From positions 1-64,000 of the forward strand of contig JAUIJL010000028.1 of the NCBI GenBank assembly GCA_030431255.1: a stretch of DNA of 64,000 nt, written 5' to 3'. A program made the translations under genes and the position numbers. The stretch is from Thermoanaerobaculia bacterium. Its GTDB lineage: Bacteria > Acidobacteriota > Thermoanaerobaculia > Multivoradales > J023. Below are positions 52,373 through 61,394 of the stretch, one piece after another. Each line of letters starts with the position of its first letter. Within the stretch, counting starts at the first letter, position 1. The notes below the pieces were generated by a model. It did not search any database, was not told the DNA's origin, and saw only the letters and a list, made by a program, of their open reading frames with translations.

Positions 52373-52605
52373 AGAGCTCCGTGGCATTGGAGACTGCTGA
52401 GCCGGACGCCGTCAAGAGACGGCAGCCCGACTAGACACTCCAACTGCTGAAGTCAGATCCCGGGCGGCGAGGTTGCTCAGGTTGTCGCAATCCGTATCCG
52501 TGATCCGGCCCACGGATAGCACATCGGCATACCGGCTCTCTATTGGCTAGAATCGCCAAGCTCATATCGATTTCAAATCAACCGGAGGGGTGCCATGACC
52601 GAGGA

Positions 52606-52764
52606 AGCCTTCGCACACCGGACGCGCTACACGTCGCAACCGCTCGCGCGAACGGTGCCGGTGCTTTTCTGACGGAAGACACTCGGATCAAGAGCACGCC
52701 TGACCTTGCGGTGCTGCGTCTCGAGGAAGCCGTTCAGCACCTCGACCACATCGCAGAGCGATAG
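52606..52764 (+). pseudogene. PIN-domain (VapC-type) toxin C-terminal fragment
   Basis: Frame +1 reads LRTPDALHVATARANGAGAF, then LTEDTRIKSTPDLAVLRLEE, ending at TAG 52764. This matches the C-terminal part of PIN-domain toxins (L-R-T-P-D-A-I-H-x-A-T-A ... F-L-T-x-D), where the acidic residues bind metal. The N-terminal half, with the first aspartates, is missing. The AbrB gene at 50917 could be its former antitoxin. Confidence 0.6.
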
Positions 52765-52777
52765 GGGACAGCCATAG

Positions 52778-52814
52778 AAAAACCCCCTTCCCGGATAGCC
52801 GGAAAGGGGGTTTT
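52778..52814. terminator. bidirectional Rho-independent terminator
   Basis: AAAAACCCCCTT-CCCGG and CCGG-AAAGGGGGTTTT form a strong hairpin with one interior mismatch and A/T runs on both sides. It ends both the plus-strand fragment at 52606 and the minus-strand Ig-like gene at 52871. Confidence 0.85.
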
Positions 52815-52870
52815 CTCAACGCGCCCGCCGGTGGAATCATCCGGCGGACGGATCGTTCGCGACTACAGGA

Positions 52871-55399
52871 TCACTCTTCGTAGTGAGCGTTCTCGTAGTC
52901 GGTGCGGCGGATCAGGTTTTGGCCGTCCCACAGCTCCACCCAGAAGGTGGCGTCGGAGACTGCCGGGCAGTTGTTGAAATAACCGCCCGCCATGTAGCTC
53001 GCCTCGCGGCTGCCGCTCTTATTGCCGTCCCACACTGCCCGGTCGAGCTCGCAACCGGACGGAACGCCGCCGAGGGTGCTGGTCTTGACCTGGACGCTGA
53101 TGCCCGTGCCTTCGCAATCGGTGTCCCAGCTGATGATCGGCAGCTCGCCTTGACCACGGTTGGTGACGTCGAATTGCTGGATGTCGCAGGCCAACACCGG
53201 CGGGTTGTAGGTCGCCCGCTTGGTGGTCGAGCGCGCGATTTCCGAGTTGGTGCTGGTGTTCCAGAGCTGGACCCAGAAGTCGGCGGCGGTCACCGCCGGG
53301 CAGCCGCTGAAGTAACCGCCGGACATGTAGTCCACCGTCCGGTTGCCGTCGGAGCTGCCGTCCCACAGGGCGTCGTCGAGCTCGCAGCCGGATTGAACGC
53401 TGCCGACCGTCGAGGTCAGGACGCGCACGGAAACGTTGCTCAGGTTGTCGCAATCCGTATTCCAAGCCACCCGCGGCAGACCGCTGGAGTAGTTGGTGAT
53501 GTTGAAGGATTGCAGCTCACAGGGACCCGTGGGCACCGTGGTGACGGTCAACAAAGCGCTGTTCGAGGTCACTTGGCCGCCGGCGTTGGTCACCTGCACG
53601 GAGAAGGAGCCCTGCAACGCGTTGGTGGCGTTCGACACGGTCAAGGTGGCCGTGTCCACACCGGAGTAATGTCCGCCGTTGGAGAGGTTGGAGCCGTTCC
53701 GCTTCCACTGGTAGGTGAAGGGACCGGTACCGCCGACTCCGACCGAGAATTGGGCGTTGTTCCCCTCCTCCACGGTTTGGTTGCTCGGGTGGCTGGTGAT
53801 GGTCGGCGGCTGAGGCGCGGCCTGCACGCTCACGGTTTTGGTGGTGGTGGCGTCGAGTCCACGGCCGAAGCTGTCGTGGGTCGCGGTCACGACCACATTT
53901 TGGTTGCCCGTGGAGGTGAAGGTGTGGTTCAGGTTGGTCGAGCCGGTCGGCACACCGGTGATCACGCGACCGCCGGACATATTCGGCGTGACGGTGAAGG
54001 TCACGTCTTCTTCGTACGGGTAGCAGGGACGCATCTTCACCACATAGCTCGCGTTCGAGCCGACGGTCACACTATCGGGTCCGGTGACCATGGGCTCGAG
54101 AGCGCTCGATCCACCGCTCAGCAAGTCCCACCAGCCGAGACCGAACTCATCGTCCAGGAGATTGTAGTCACGGTGGCTGGTGAAGATGGTGTCGAAATAA
54201 GCGTCGATATCGTAGCCGGCGGAGGCGCCGGCCGCGAGGCCGCTGACAAACTCGTTGGTGCCGTCGCCGTCACCGTCACCACAGGTGTTGCCGATATAAC
54301 CCCAGAGGTCGGCGGCGATGAAACCCTTTGCCTTTACACCGGCTTCCACGGCGCCCCAAGCGAGCTCTGCTTCGATGTCAGCTCGGGCCCAGCCCTCGGC
54401 ACGGGCTTCCAGCTCCACACCCAGACTGTATTGGGTGTTGAAGTTATCGTTGAAATTCGAAGAGCCGGAGCAACCCTGGTCCTTGATGCACTCGTAGAAG
54501 AAATCACCATTGATGTCGATATCCGTGGTCACGCCGAGCTCGCCGCTGATGGTGGCGGAGGCGTTGGCACCGATGTAGACCTTGAGGTCGACCGACGCAA
54601 AGGTGGCGTTGTAAAGCGGCACCTGGAGGACCTTGTGGCTCACCGAGAAATTCTGGGAGTAGGAGAGAGAGCCGGTGAGGTCGACGCTACCGTCAATGGT
54701 GGCGTTACCGGTGATCCGAGCCTCTCGATAACCTTTGAAGACACCCAAGAAAGTCTTGTATTTGATGTAGACAGTCACCGTGCCGTTGATCGGCACATTC
54801 GCCGAGAGGGAGCCCTGGAAAGCATTATTGTTGTAATTCCAGAGGTCGTAGTTGCCGCCTTCGTTGAAGGTCCAGGTCTTGGTCCATTCCTTGGTCGCGC
54901 GGGCGATCGAGCGGGCCTGGCTTTCCGTGATGCTCCACATGGTCGCTTCGTCGACCTCAAAAAAGTCGAAAACCGGGTCTGGGCGAGCGGAATCATCCGG
55001 CCCTTCGCTGCCGCCCGGCTCGGTCGCCGGGAAGGCCTCGTCCATCGCCGCGCTGCGAGCCCATTCGGGCATGGGGGCATAGGGGATGCCTTCGTATTGG
55101 ACAATCAGCTTGTCCTCGTAGGTCGGTCCGGGAGCTTGAGTGGCTTTACCGAATTCTTCGGCACCACCACCTGGATCGCTGGGATCGTCGGGGGTAGAGC
55201 TCCAACGGCGTAGGCGGACCCAGCCCTTACCTTCGTCGAGAATCTCAACGGTTCTTGCATCGTTGATCCAGTTGTGGCCGCCATTGTCGGGTGCGGGATC
55301 AAAGATCTGAGCACCGACGGGCACGACGGCAAATGAAAACATGAGCGCAACCAACGACAACACGGTCGCTAGGGACGATCTGGACAGGATTCTTTCCAT
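52871..55399 (-). CDS. secreted Ig-like/choice-of-anchor protein, paralogue of the one at 31854
   Basis: The 842-residue protein has a signal peptide (SLATVLSLVALMFSFAVVPVGA, cut before QIF). An N-terminal part resembles that at 31854 (DPAPDNGGHNWINDA, then VRLRRW). A D-x-D-x-D loop follows (CGDGDGDGTNEF). Ig-like sandwiches carry F-x-Y-x-W and G-x-x-S-x-x-V-x-V-x-N-A-x-G. Two C-terminal ~105-residue repeats have V-x-V-x-T-S-T-(V/L)-G-x-(V/P)-x-S-G-C-E-L-D, plus two paired cysteines each. GGAG lies nine bases before ATG 55399. A surface adhesin-like role is plausible. Confidence 0.75.
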   Translation of the reverse strand: MERILSRSSLATVLSLVALMFSFAVVPVGAQIFDPAPDNGGHNWINDARTVEILDEGKGWVRLRRWSSTPDDPSDPGGGAEEFGKATQAPGPTYEDKLIVQYEGIPYAPMPEWARSAAMDEAFPATEPGGSEGPDDSARPDPVFDFFEVDEATMWSITESQARSIARATKEWTKTWTFNEGGNYDLWNYNNNAFQGSLSANVPINGTVTVYIKYKTFLGVFKGYREARITGNATIDGSVDLTGSLSYSQNFSVSHKVLQVPLYNATFASVDLKVYIGANASATISGELGVTTDIDINGDFFYECIKDQGCSGSSNFNDNFNTQYSLGVELEARAEGWARADIEAELAWGAVEAGVKAKGFIAADLWGYIGNTCGDGDGDGTNEFVSGLAAGASAGYDIDAYFDTIFTSHRDYNLLDDEFGLGWWDLLSGGSSALEPMVTGPDSVTVGSNASYVVKMRPCYPYEEDVTFTVTPNMSGGRVITGVPTGSTNLNHTFTSTGNQNVVVTATHDSFGRGLDATTTKTVSVQAAPQPPTITSHPSNQTVEEGNNAQFSVGVGGTGPFTYQWKRNGSNLSNGGHYSGVDTATLTVSNATNALQGSFSVQVTNAGGQVTSNSALLTVTTVPTGPCELQSFNITNYSSGLPRVAWNTDCDNLSNVSVRVLTSTVGSVQSGCELDDALWDGSSDGNRTVDYMSGGYFSGCPAVTAADFWVQLWNTSTNSEIARSTTKRATYNPPVLACDIQQFDVTNRGQGELPIISWDTDCEGTGISVQVKTSTLGGVPSGCELDRAVWDGNKSGSREASYMAGGYFNNCPAVSDATFWVELWDGQNLIRRTDYENAHYEE

Positions 55400-55787
55400 G
55401 GGGACTATCTCCGAGATGGTTGAGGTATTGGGCACGTGACGGCCCGAGAGCTACGGATCGCGATCAGTTGACATCGCAGATCCGTTTCAACTTCGGAGGT
55501 CTTCTTTTGCGTCTTCCGTGCCGGCGTCGTCGGTCGAGGCTCGGCAACCCGGGATTCGGGTCTAATCAGCGATCTCCGGGGACGAATGGGAAATCGAGCC
55601 TCTGACCAGACATCCGCGAGCGGGCGGAGCTGTCGCTGCGGTAAACACGAGGTGTTGCCGGCGTCAACGATGGCGACGAGGTTTCGACTCCGCCTTGAAT
55701 AAATAGAGCCCGGCTTCGTACCAAGAGCTACAGCCACCTAGACGGGACCATCCTTCCGAGACCACCAGCCGCAGATCAGGATCCACT
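55400..55787. other. divergent intergenic region without a gene
   Basis: 388 bases between the minus-strand Ig-like gene and the plus-strand phosphotransferase-like gene. No ORF with local codon bias and no repeat is seen. The right end carries AGGAT near the 55788 start. Confidence 0.4.
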
Positions 55788-58457
55788 ATGAGCCGTCCGA
55801 TGATCGTGTCGTTCCCCGGTTCCGCCCTCTCGGACTCCTCTACCCCTGACCCATCCTGGATCGGCGGCAAGGGTCTGTCTCTCCTGCGCATGACCGAGCT
55901 CGGCCTACCCGTGCCGGCCGGAGCCGTGCTCTCGGCGGGCTTCTTTGCCCCGTGGGTGGAGCACATCCAAAGCTCGGAGCCTTGGCACCGCTTGAGACAA
56001 CCTCAGGCAGAACAGACCCCAGAGCAAGAACGGGAGCTTTGCTCGCAGCTCAAAGATCTCTGCGCAGGCCTCCCGTGGACTGAGCAGCAGAGAGAAGCGT
56101 TGGACGGATGGCGAGAAAGCCTCTCCACCGAGCTGAAAGAAGGCCTCTTTGCCGTCCGCTCCTCGTCGCCGGACGAAGACCTAGACGCGGCGTCGTTCGC
56201 CGGCGGTTATGAAACCTGCTTGGGCATCGACCTGGAGGGACTGGAATCGGCCCTACGGCAGGTCTTCGCCTCTTGTTTGGACGAACGGGTCCTGGTCTAC
56301 AAGCGCGAGAAGGGCTTCGATCCGTTTTCCGTTCGCTTCGCGGCGGTCATTCAACGGCAAATCGCCGCCGACGTCGCGGGGGTGGGCTTCTCCCTCAACC
56401 CGCTGACCAACGATTACGACGAAGCCTTGATCGAGGCCAATTGGGGGCTCGGCGAGTCGGTGGTCTCGGGAGCCGTCTCGCCGGACCGTTGGGTGGTCGA
56501 CAAAGTCGCTCTCGAGCTCGTGGATCGAGAGCTCGGGTCCAAAAAGACCTCGATCTGGCTGGAGCCTGAGGGCGGAACCTCAGAAAAGCACGGCCATCGA
56601 TCCGACGAGTCTTGCCTCGGCGACGCCTTGGTTTTGGAGCTGACAGAGCTGATCCAACGGGTGGAAGTCGCCTACGGACGACCCGTGGATATCGAATGGG
56701 CCGCCGCGGACGATCGGCTATTCCTGCTCCAGGCCAGACCGATCACCACCTACGTGCCCCTCGCCCCGGAGATGCAGACGGAACCGGGAGCGCGGCGCCG
56801 ACTCTACGCCGACGGTGCCCTCTCCAAAGGCATGACCACCAACGAGCCGCTTTCCGTGATGGAGCTGGATTGGGGCAAAAAGTTCTTGCACCCGTTCCTC
56901 CATCGGCTCTGCGGCATGCAGGGCACACCGAGCGACAACCTAGTATTCTTCGCCGGTGCCCGCCTCTATTTAAACCTTTCGCATATGCTGCGCCACTCTA
57001 GCCCGGAGAACCTGGCCAAGGGCAACCGAGCCAACGATCAGCTGATGGCGGACATCTTGGTCGGCATCGATGCCGACCGCTACCGCTCTGCCGAGCGTCC
57101 CCAGTGGTTCCGGCTGCGAAACATCGGTCCCCTTCTCAGCTTGGGATCGCAACATAAAGGCATGGTCTGGAATAGCCTGAGACCATTCTGGGCGACGGAA
57201 AAGGCCCACGCCGATTACCTGCGAGAGATCACCAAATACGAGCAGTATTTCAAGGAAGAGGTGGACCTGAGCCTACCTCTGGCTGAGCTCCAGGAGACGG
57301 CCTCTCGAAAGATGATGAATTATGTTTTCGGAGTGGCTTGTCCGGCATTGAGCGCCGGCCTATTGGCCCTCGCCCTGGTCGATCGTCTGGGCAGGAAAAA
57401 ACCGGAGCTTCGGGAGCTCACGGACCGACTCCAAGTCGGTTTCGACGGCAACGTGGTGGTTGAGATGGGCATCGCCCAATATCGACTGGCCCAAATGCTG
57501 CCGCCATCGGAATTCGAGGATCTGAGCCGACTCGAACGCAAGATTCAAGACCGTTCCCTACCCCCAGACTTCCTGGACGCCTGGGATCGCTTTATCGAGC
57601 TCTACGGCTGGCGGGGACCGAGCGAGATGGACCAAGCCAGCCCGCGCTACGCCGACGCTCCCATGCTCGCCCTGCGACAAATGTCCTACATGGCGGGCTC
57701 CGATTTCGACCCCGAAGCCACCCATCGACACAACATGGAGTCCCGCCGACAGGCTTTCGAGGAGCTCGTGGGCCGATCCGGATGGTTCCGTCGTTGGTGG
57801 TTGGGAAAGGCCCACGCCTTGATCGAACGATTTGCCGGCGCCCGCGACACGCCCAAACACCATCTCGTGCTTTTCGGCTACACCCTCCGTCGACGGGTGT
57901 TGATAGAAGGCAACCGCCTCGTCGCGGAAGGCCGTTTGGATCGCCCCGAGCACGTCTTCGACTTGACCCACGAAGATCTGCGGGACGCCGAAGCCGATCC
58001 GTCCCTGGATCTGCGCAGGATCCGCGCCGACAACACCCGTTTTATCGATCAGCTGAAGGCACAGGTCAAGCTCTTCCCCCAAGTGATCGATTCTAGGGGC
58101 AGGATCCTGCGTCCACCGGCCAAAGCGCATCAACCCGGAGAAATGCCCGGCACCGCGGTGTCACGGGGAGTGGCCCGGGGGCCGGTGAAAGTCCTCCACC
58201 GCCCGGACGAAAAGCCCATCGAGCCGGGAGACATCCTGGTGGCCTACACCACCGATCCAGGATGGACGCCCCTCTTCGTCAACGCCGCGGCGGTGGTCCT
58301 CGAAGTCGGCGGCGTGCTGCAACACGGCGCCGTGGTCGCCCGGGAATACGGCAAACCCTGCGTCGTGGGCATCGACCGGGTCGTCAGCCGCCTGCGGGAC
58401 GGTCAAATCGTGGAGGTGGACGGCAATTCGGGCGTGCTGAGGCTGTTGGACGAGTAG
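55788..58457 (+). CDS. PEP-utilising/PEP-synthase-like enzyme (rifampicin phosphotransferase type)
   Basis: The 889-residue protein has an N-terminal PPDK/PEP-synthase ATP-binding domain (about 20-330). It includes GKGLSLLRMTELGLPVPAG, AVRSSSPDEDLDAASFAGGY and a WAAADDRLFLLQARPIT end. A ~400-residue middle part and a C-terminal PEP-utilising swivelling domain (about 790-889) follow. The catalytic histidine H846 is in GGVLQHGAVVAREYGKP. This order (ATP-grasp, substrate domain, His domain) and length (family ~860-900) match rifampicin phosphotransferases (Rph), which phosphorylate rifampicin with ATP. PEP synthase itself is another option. No other antibiotic gene is near. Confidence 0.8.
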   Translation: MSRPMIVSFPGSALSDSSTPDPSWIGGKGLSLLRMTELGLPVPAGAVLSAGFFAPWVEHIQSSEPWHRLRQPQAEQTPEQERELCSQLKDLCAGLPWTEQQREALDGWRESLSTELKEGLFAVRSSSPDEDLDAASFAGGYETCLGIDLEGLESALRQVFASCLDERVLVYKREKGFDPFSVRFAAVIQRQIAADVAGVGFSLNPLTNDYDEALIEANWGLGESVVSGAVSPDRWVVDKVALELVDRELGSKKTSIWLEPEGGTSEKHGHRSDESCLGDALVLELTELIQRVEVAYGRPVDIEWAAADDRLFLLQARPITTYVPLAPEMQTEPGARRRLYADGALSKGMTTNEPLSVMELDWGKKFLHPFLHRLCGMQGTPSDNLVFFAGARLYLNLSHMLRHSSPENLAKGNRANDQLMADILVGIDADRYRSAERPQWFRLRNIGPLLSLGSQHKGMVWNSLRPFWATEKAHADYLREITKYEQYFKEEVDLSLPLAELQETASRKMMNYVFGVACPALSAGLLALALVDRLGRKKPELRELTDRLQVGFDGNVVVEMGIAQYRLAQMLPPSEFEDLSRLERKIQDRSLPPDFLDAWDRFIELYGWRGPSEMDQASPRYADAPMLALRQMSYMAGSDFDPEATHRHNMESRRQAFEELVGRSGWFRRWWLGKAHALIERFAGARDTPKHHLVLFGYTLRRRVLIEGNRLVAEGRLDRPEHVFDLTHEDLRDAEADPSLDLRRIRADNTRFIDQLKAQVKLFPQVIDSRGRILRPPAKAHQPGEMPGTAVSRGVARGPVKVLHRPDEKPIEPGDILVAYTTDPGWTPLFVNAAAVVLEVGGVLQHGAVVAREYGKPCVVGIDRVVSRLRDGQIVEVDGNSGVLRLLDE

Positions 58458-58550
58458 TCGGCTGTTGTGAGCCCGGGGCGATTTGACTCATGCCGTTTTC
58501 GCAAGACGACCGGCCCGCCGCGATGGCGGCCCGGCCTGGGGGTGAGGATC

Positions 58551-60446
58551 TTACCGAATCACTCGCTTCTCCGACGGCAGGCACAACATGTCGGCCCGAT
58601 CGAGCTTTAGTCCGCGCTCACCGAATTGGTTGCGGATATAGGCGTTGTCGAAGATCTGCTCGGTGAGGTCGAGCTCGTAACACACGAGGTGATCTAAGGG
58701 ATTTTCGATCGGTGTCGTGTTGCCGGCGTGCTCTTTTTTGGTGGGGTTGCACAACAGCAGGGGAACGATCGCTTCGAGGCCTTCCTCGAAGCCGAATTGA
58801 TCTTTCAGCGAGACCTTGATCGCCTCGGAATCTCCATAGACCTCGTAGCATTTGAAATGGTCCAGACGCTCGGGGAACGGGTGGTTGCCGGGCTCGATCT
58901 TCTGGGTCGGCACGGCGAGGTACGCTGCTTTACCGATGTCCAGCTTCTGATCCTTGCCGAATTGATTGGTCACCTCCACTTGGGACGGCGTATCCCCATC
59001 GGCCTGGATGCGAATCATTTCTAGATGCGCATCCTCGTTCTGGATCGGGGTCATCACCTCGTCGTGGATCTTGGTCACCGCGTTGCAGAAGTGGCGGGTT
59101 TCATACACCGCGACATCGCTGGTGTTGAATTGATCCGTGAGCACGATTTCCTCGTTCACGGGTTTCTCCGCTTCGGCCGGATAACACTTGAAGTGATCGA
59201 GATCGAATCCGGACTTCTCCGGGCGCTCGGGGGCGCCGACACCGAGGCTCGGTCCATCGACCACGCCCACCGCCACCGGTGCGGCCATGGCACCGTTGAT
59301 GTTCTCGCTGAGCAGCAGACGCCGACTCGTCCAATCCACCAGCATGAGGTCTTCGTCCTGATCGCCGTCGACGTCGTAGGAATCGATGCCGCTGTAGTTG
59401 TGGATGCTGAAGGCCGGTCCCGCCGGCGCCGTGAAACCGGCCACTCCGTCGTTGGTGTAAATGTAATGGCTACCGTCGAAGGAGCCGCCCGCGATCACGT
59501 CGAGATCACCGTCTCCCTCCACATCGAAGAGGGCCAAACCAGTGGGATTGGCGACCACGGGGAAATCGACGCCTAGATCGAATTTCAGGGTCGGCGTGGC
59601 CATGCCGCCGAAGCCGTCGCCTTGGTAAAACCACACCTGACCCGCACCTTGGCCGTTAAAACCGAGCAGCATCACGTCGTCATTGCCGTCACCGTCGACA
59701 TCACCGGCGGCGACTCCGAAGACACAATTGCATTGGGCACCGGTGGGCGATGCCCAGGTCAGGTCGAGCCCGGGGCTTTGCGGCGTAAAGCTGCCCGCGG
59801 GTCCCTGAAGATAGACGTACATGCCACCGGCCACGAGATGGTCGCCGACGATGAAATCGTTGAGATTGTCGCCGTTGAAGTCGGCGATCCTCAAATAGGT
59901 ACACAAAAAGCTGCCGCCGCCGGGGGTGACGCCGCTGGCGACGGTGGTGGGTGTAAAGGTATTCGACGGGTCTTGGGTATAAAGATACACCTCGGTGGTC
60001 AGACCGTCGCAGGCCAAGAAATCGTTGTCACCGTCATTGTCCATATCCGCCACATCCATGCCGTCGACGATGCTCAGGCCGTGGATGTCGGCACGGGGCG
60101 CGAAGGTGCCCGCCGCGTTGGGAAAACAATGCTCATTGACGGTGCTCGAGGACGACGATCCGGTAACCACAAAGTCTGGATTCGCCTCGCAGAGGACATC
60201 TTGAGGAATACCTTTCGTCGCCGCTTGAAGCTGATGCTTCTGAAGATCGGCGGCCCTTAGCTTCATCGCAAGGTGCTCAGGGCTTCCGGGTTTTAGGCTG
60301 CCGGGCTGTGCTCTTTCCGGCTGTGCTCTTTCCGGCTGCGGAGCGGCTTGGGACGACACTGCGAGAATGGAGATGGCGGCTCCGGTGAGAAGGGCACGGG
60401 TAAGAGAGGCACGGCTGAGGAAGGAACGGAGGGGCTTGCGGATCAT
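58551..60446 (-). CDS. secreted FG-GAP/VCBS repeat protein with C-terminal DUF7450-like repeats
   Basis: The 631-residue protein has a signal peptide (ALLTGAAISILAVSSQAAP). FG-GAP/VCBS repeats follow (about 130-380) of the form D-x-D-x-D-G-D-x-D-(D/F) with (V/I)-x-(V/A)-G-D-x-(N/D), which bind calcium in beta-propellers. A C-terminal section has three ~75-residue LDHFKCYxx-type repeats (FDLDHFKCYPAEAEKP, LDHFKCYEVYGDSEAI, LDHLVCYELDLTEQI), each with a paired cysteine, the DUF7450 pattern. AGGAG lies close to ATG 60446. It is a likely surface or matrix protein. The upstream 96 codons of the longer frame have no coding character. Confidence 0.75.
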   Translation of the reverse strand: MIRKPLRSFLSRASLTRALLTGAAISILAVSSQAAPQPERAQPERAQPGSLKPGSPEHLAMKLRAADLQKHQLQAATKGIPQDVLCEANPDFVVTGSSSSSTVNEHCFPNAAGTFAPRADIHGLSIVDGMDVADMDNDGDNDFLACDGLTTEVYLYTQDPSNTFTPTTVASGVTPGGGSFLCTYLRIADFNGDNLNDFIVGDHLVAGGMYVYLQGPAGSFTPQSPGLDLTWASPTGAQCNCVFGVAAGDVDGDGNDDVMLLGFNGQGAGQVWFYQGDGFGGMATPTLKFDLGVDFPVVANPTGLALFDVEGDGDLDVIAGGSFDGSHYIYTNDGVAGFTAPAGPAFSIHNYSGIDSYDVDGDQDEDLMLVDWTSRRLLLSENINGAMAAPVAVGVVDGPSLGVGAPERPEKSGFDLDHFKCYPAEAEKPVNEEIVLTDQFNTSDVAVYETRHFCNAVTKIHDEVMTPIQNEDAHLEMIRIQADGDTPSQVEVTNQFGKDQKLDIGKAAYLAVPTQKIEPGNHPFPERLDHFKCYEVYGDSEAIKVSLKDQFGFEEGLEAIVPLLLCNPTKKEHAGNTTPIENPLDHLVCYELDLTEQIFDNAYIRNQFGERGLKLDRADMLCLPSEKRVIR

Positions 60447-60828
60447 GGTGTTTCTCCTGGTTGAGGGCTGGCAGCGCCCAGCGCAGAGCTGAGCGTCGGG
60501 CTGCCGAGCCGGGAATCGTTCCCGGCATCCCGCTACCGCGAAATGCCGACAACTCTCCCTGCGCTTTTCCTCGAAAACCAGGGCCAAAAAATTCCGACGG
60601 GTACCGCAAGTTTTGCTGGTTTCGTCCAGAAGCTCTCTCTGGGCAGGCCCGCTCGCAACGAGCTCGCGGCACCGCTGAGGCGCCGTCGGAGAGGGCTCTC
60701 TCGCCGAGCTTACGGCAGATTTCGATAGACTCACTCCCGACCGAGGTCACCCCGAGCTCGCCGCCGATTGAATCCAGCTATGACCGTGAGACCTCGAAAA
60801 CCCCAAAACAAATACATCGGAGACCGGT
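60447..60828. other. divergent intergenic region without a gene
   Basis: 382 bases between the minus-strand FG-GAP gene and the plus-strand TPR gene. No ORF of credible composition is present. The right end has GGAGACC before ATG 60829. Confidence 0.4.
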
Positions 60829-61359
60829 ATGAAACCCAAATTTAAGCAGAGTGCATCCATCGTAGCGCTGATTCTGGCCCTAGGTGTCGTCACCGCCGTG
60901 GACGCCGCCAAGGACGACAAAGTAGATCCCGCTCTTTATCAAGGCCTGGAGCCGGACCAAGCCGCCGAGCAGCTATTGGAAAAAGCCCTGGTCCAAGCGG
61001 GCAAGGGCACCTGGGAGCGGATCGCCGTGGCCCAGATCTACTATTTGAGCGGCAACAAGGAGCGTGCCGAAGCTATTTTCGACGGCATTAAGAAGAAGGA
61101 AGCCGGTGATTGGATGCGAATCGCTCGCATTTACTACCGGGCCGGTGATTGGGACAAAGCCAAGCAAACCTTCGACCGGGTGATGGACATGGCGCCCAAA
61201 GACGAAGATTGGCTCGCAGAGATTGGCGCTTACTACAACCTGAAGGGTGATCGGGACAAAGCCGAGGAGCTGTTCAATCGCTCCTTCGGGCTCGACCCCG
61301 ACAATCTCTACAACACCCTCTCGGCCGCCGGTTCTTTTCTCGGCGTCGAAGAGCGCTGA
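60829..61359 (+). CDS. small exported TPR protein
   Basis: The 176-residue protein has a signal peptide (IVALILALGVVTAVDA, cut before AKD). About three TPRs follow: GTWERIAVAQIYYLSGNKER, GDWMRIARIYYRAGDWDKAK and EDWLAEIGAYYNLKGDRDKA, each with helix-turn-helix spacing and the W/Y...A pattern. Such short periplasmic TPR proteins act as adaptors for envelope assembly. GGAGACC precedes ATG 60829. The gene is 35 bases upstream of the FAD enzyme, in the same direction, so they may form an operon. Confidence 0.7.
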   Translation: MKPKFKQSASIVALILALGVVTAVDAAKDDKVDPALYQGLEPDQAAEQLLEKALVQAGKGTWERIAVAQIYYLSGNKERAEAIFDGIKKKEAGDWMRIARIYYRAGDWDKAKQTFDRVMDMAPKDEDWLAEIGAYYNLKGDRDKAEELFNRSFGLDPDNLYNTLSAAGSFLGVEER

Positions 61360-61394
61360 TCTGAAGACAGGTCGCCGCCCAGGAGATCCCGAAG

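Noticed and set aside
52883-55213. 776-codon plus-strand ORF opposite the Ig-like gene
   Set aside because: It reads as Val/Gly/Arg-rich mirror sequence; the minus strand has signal peptide, Ig pattern and terminator.
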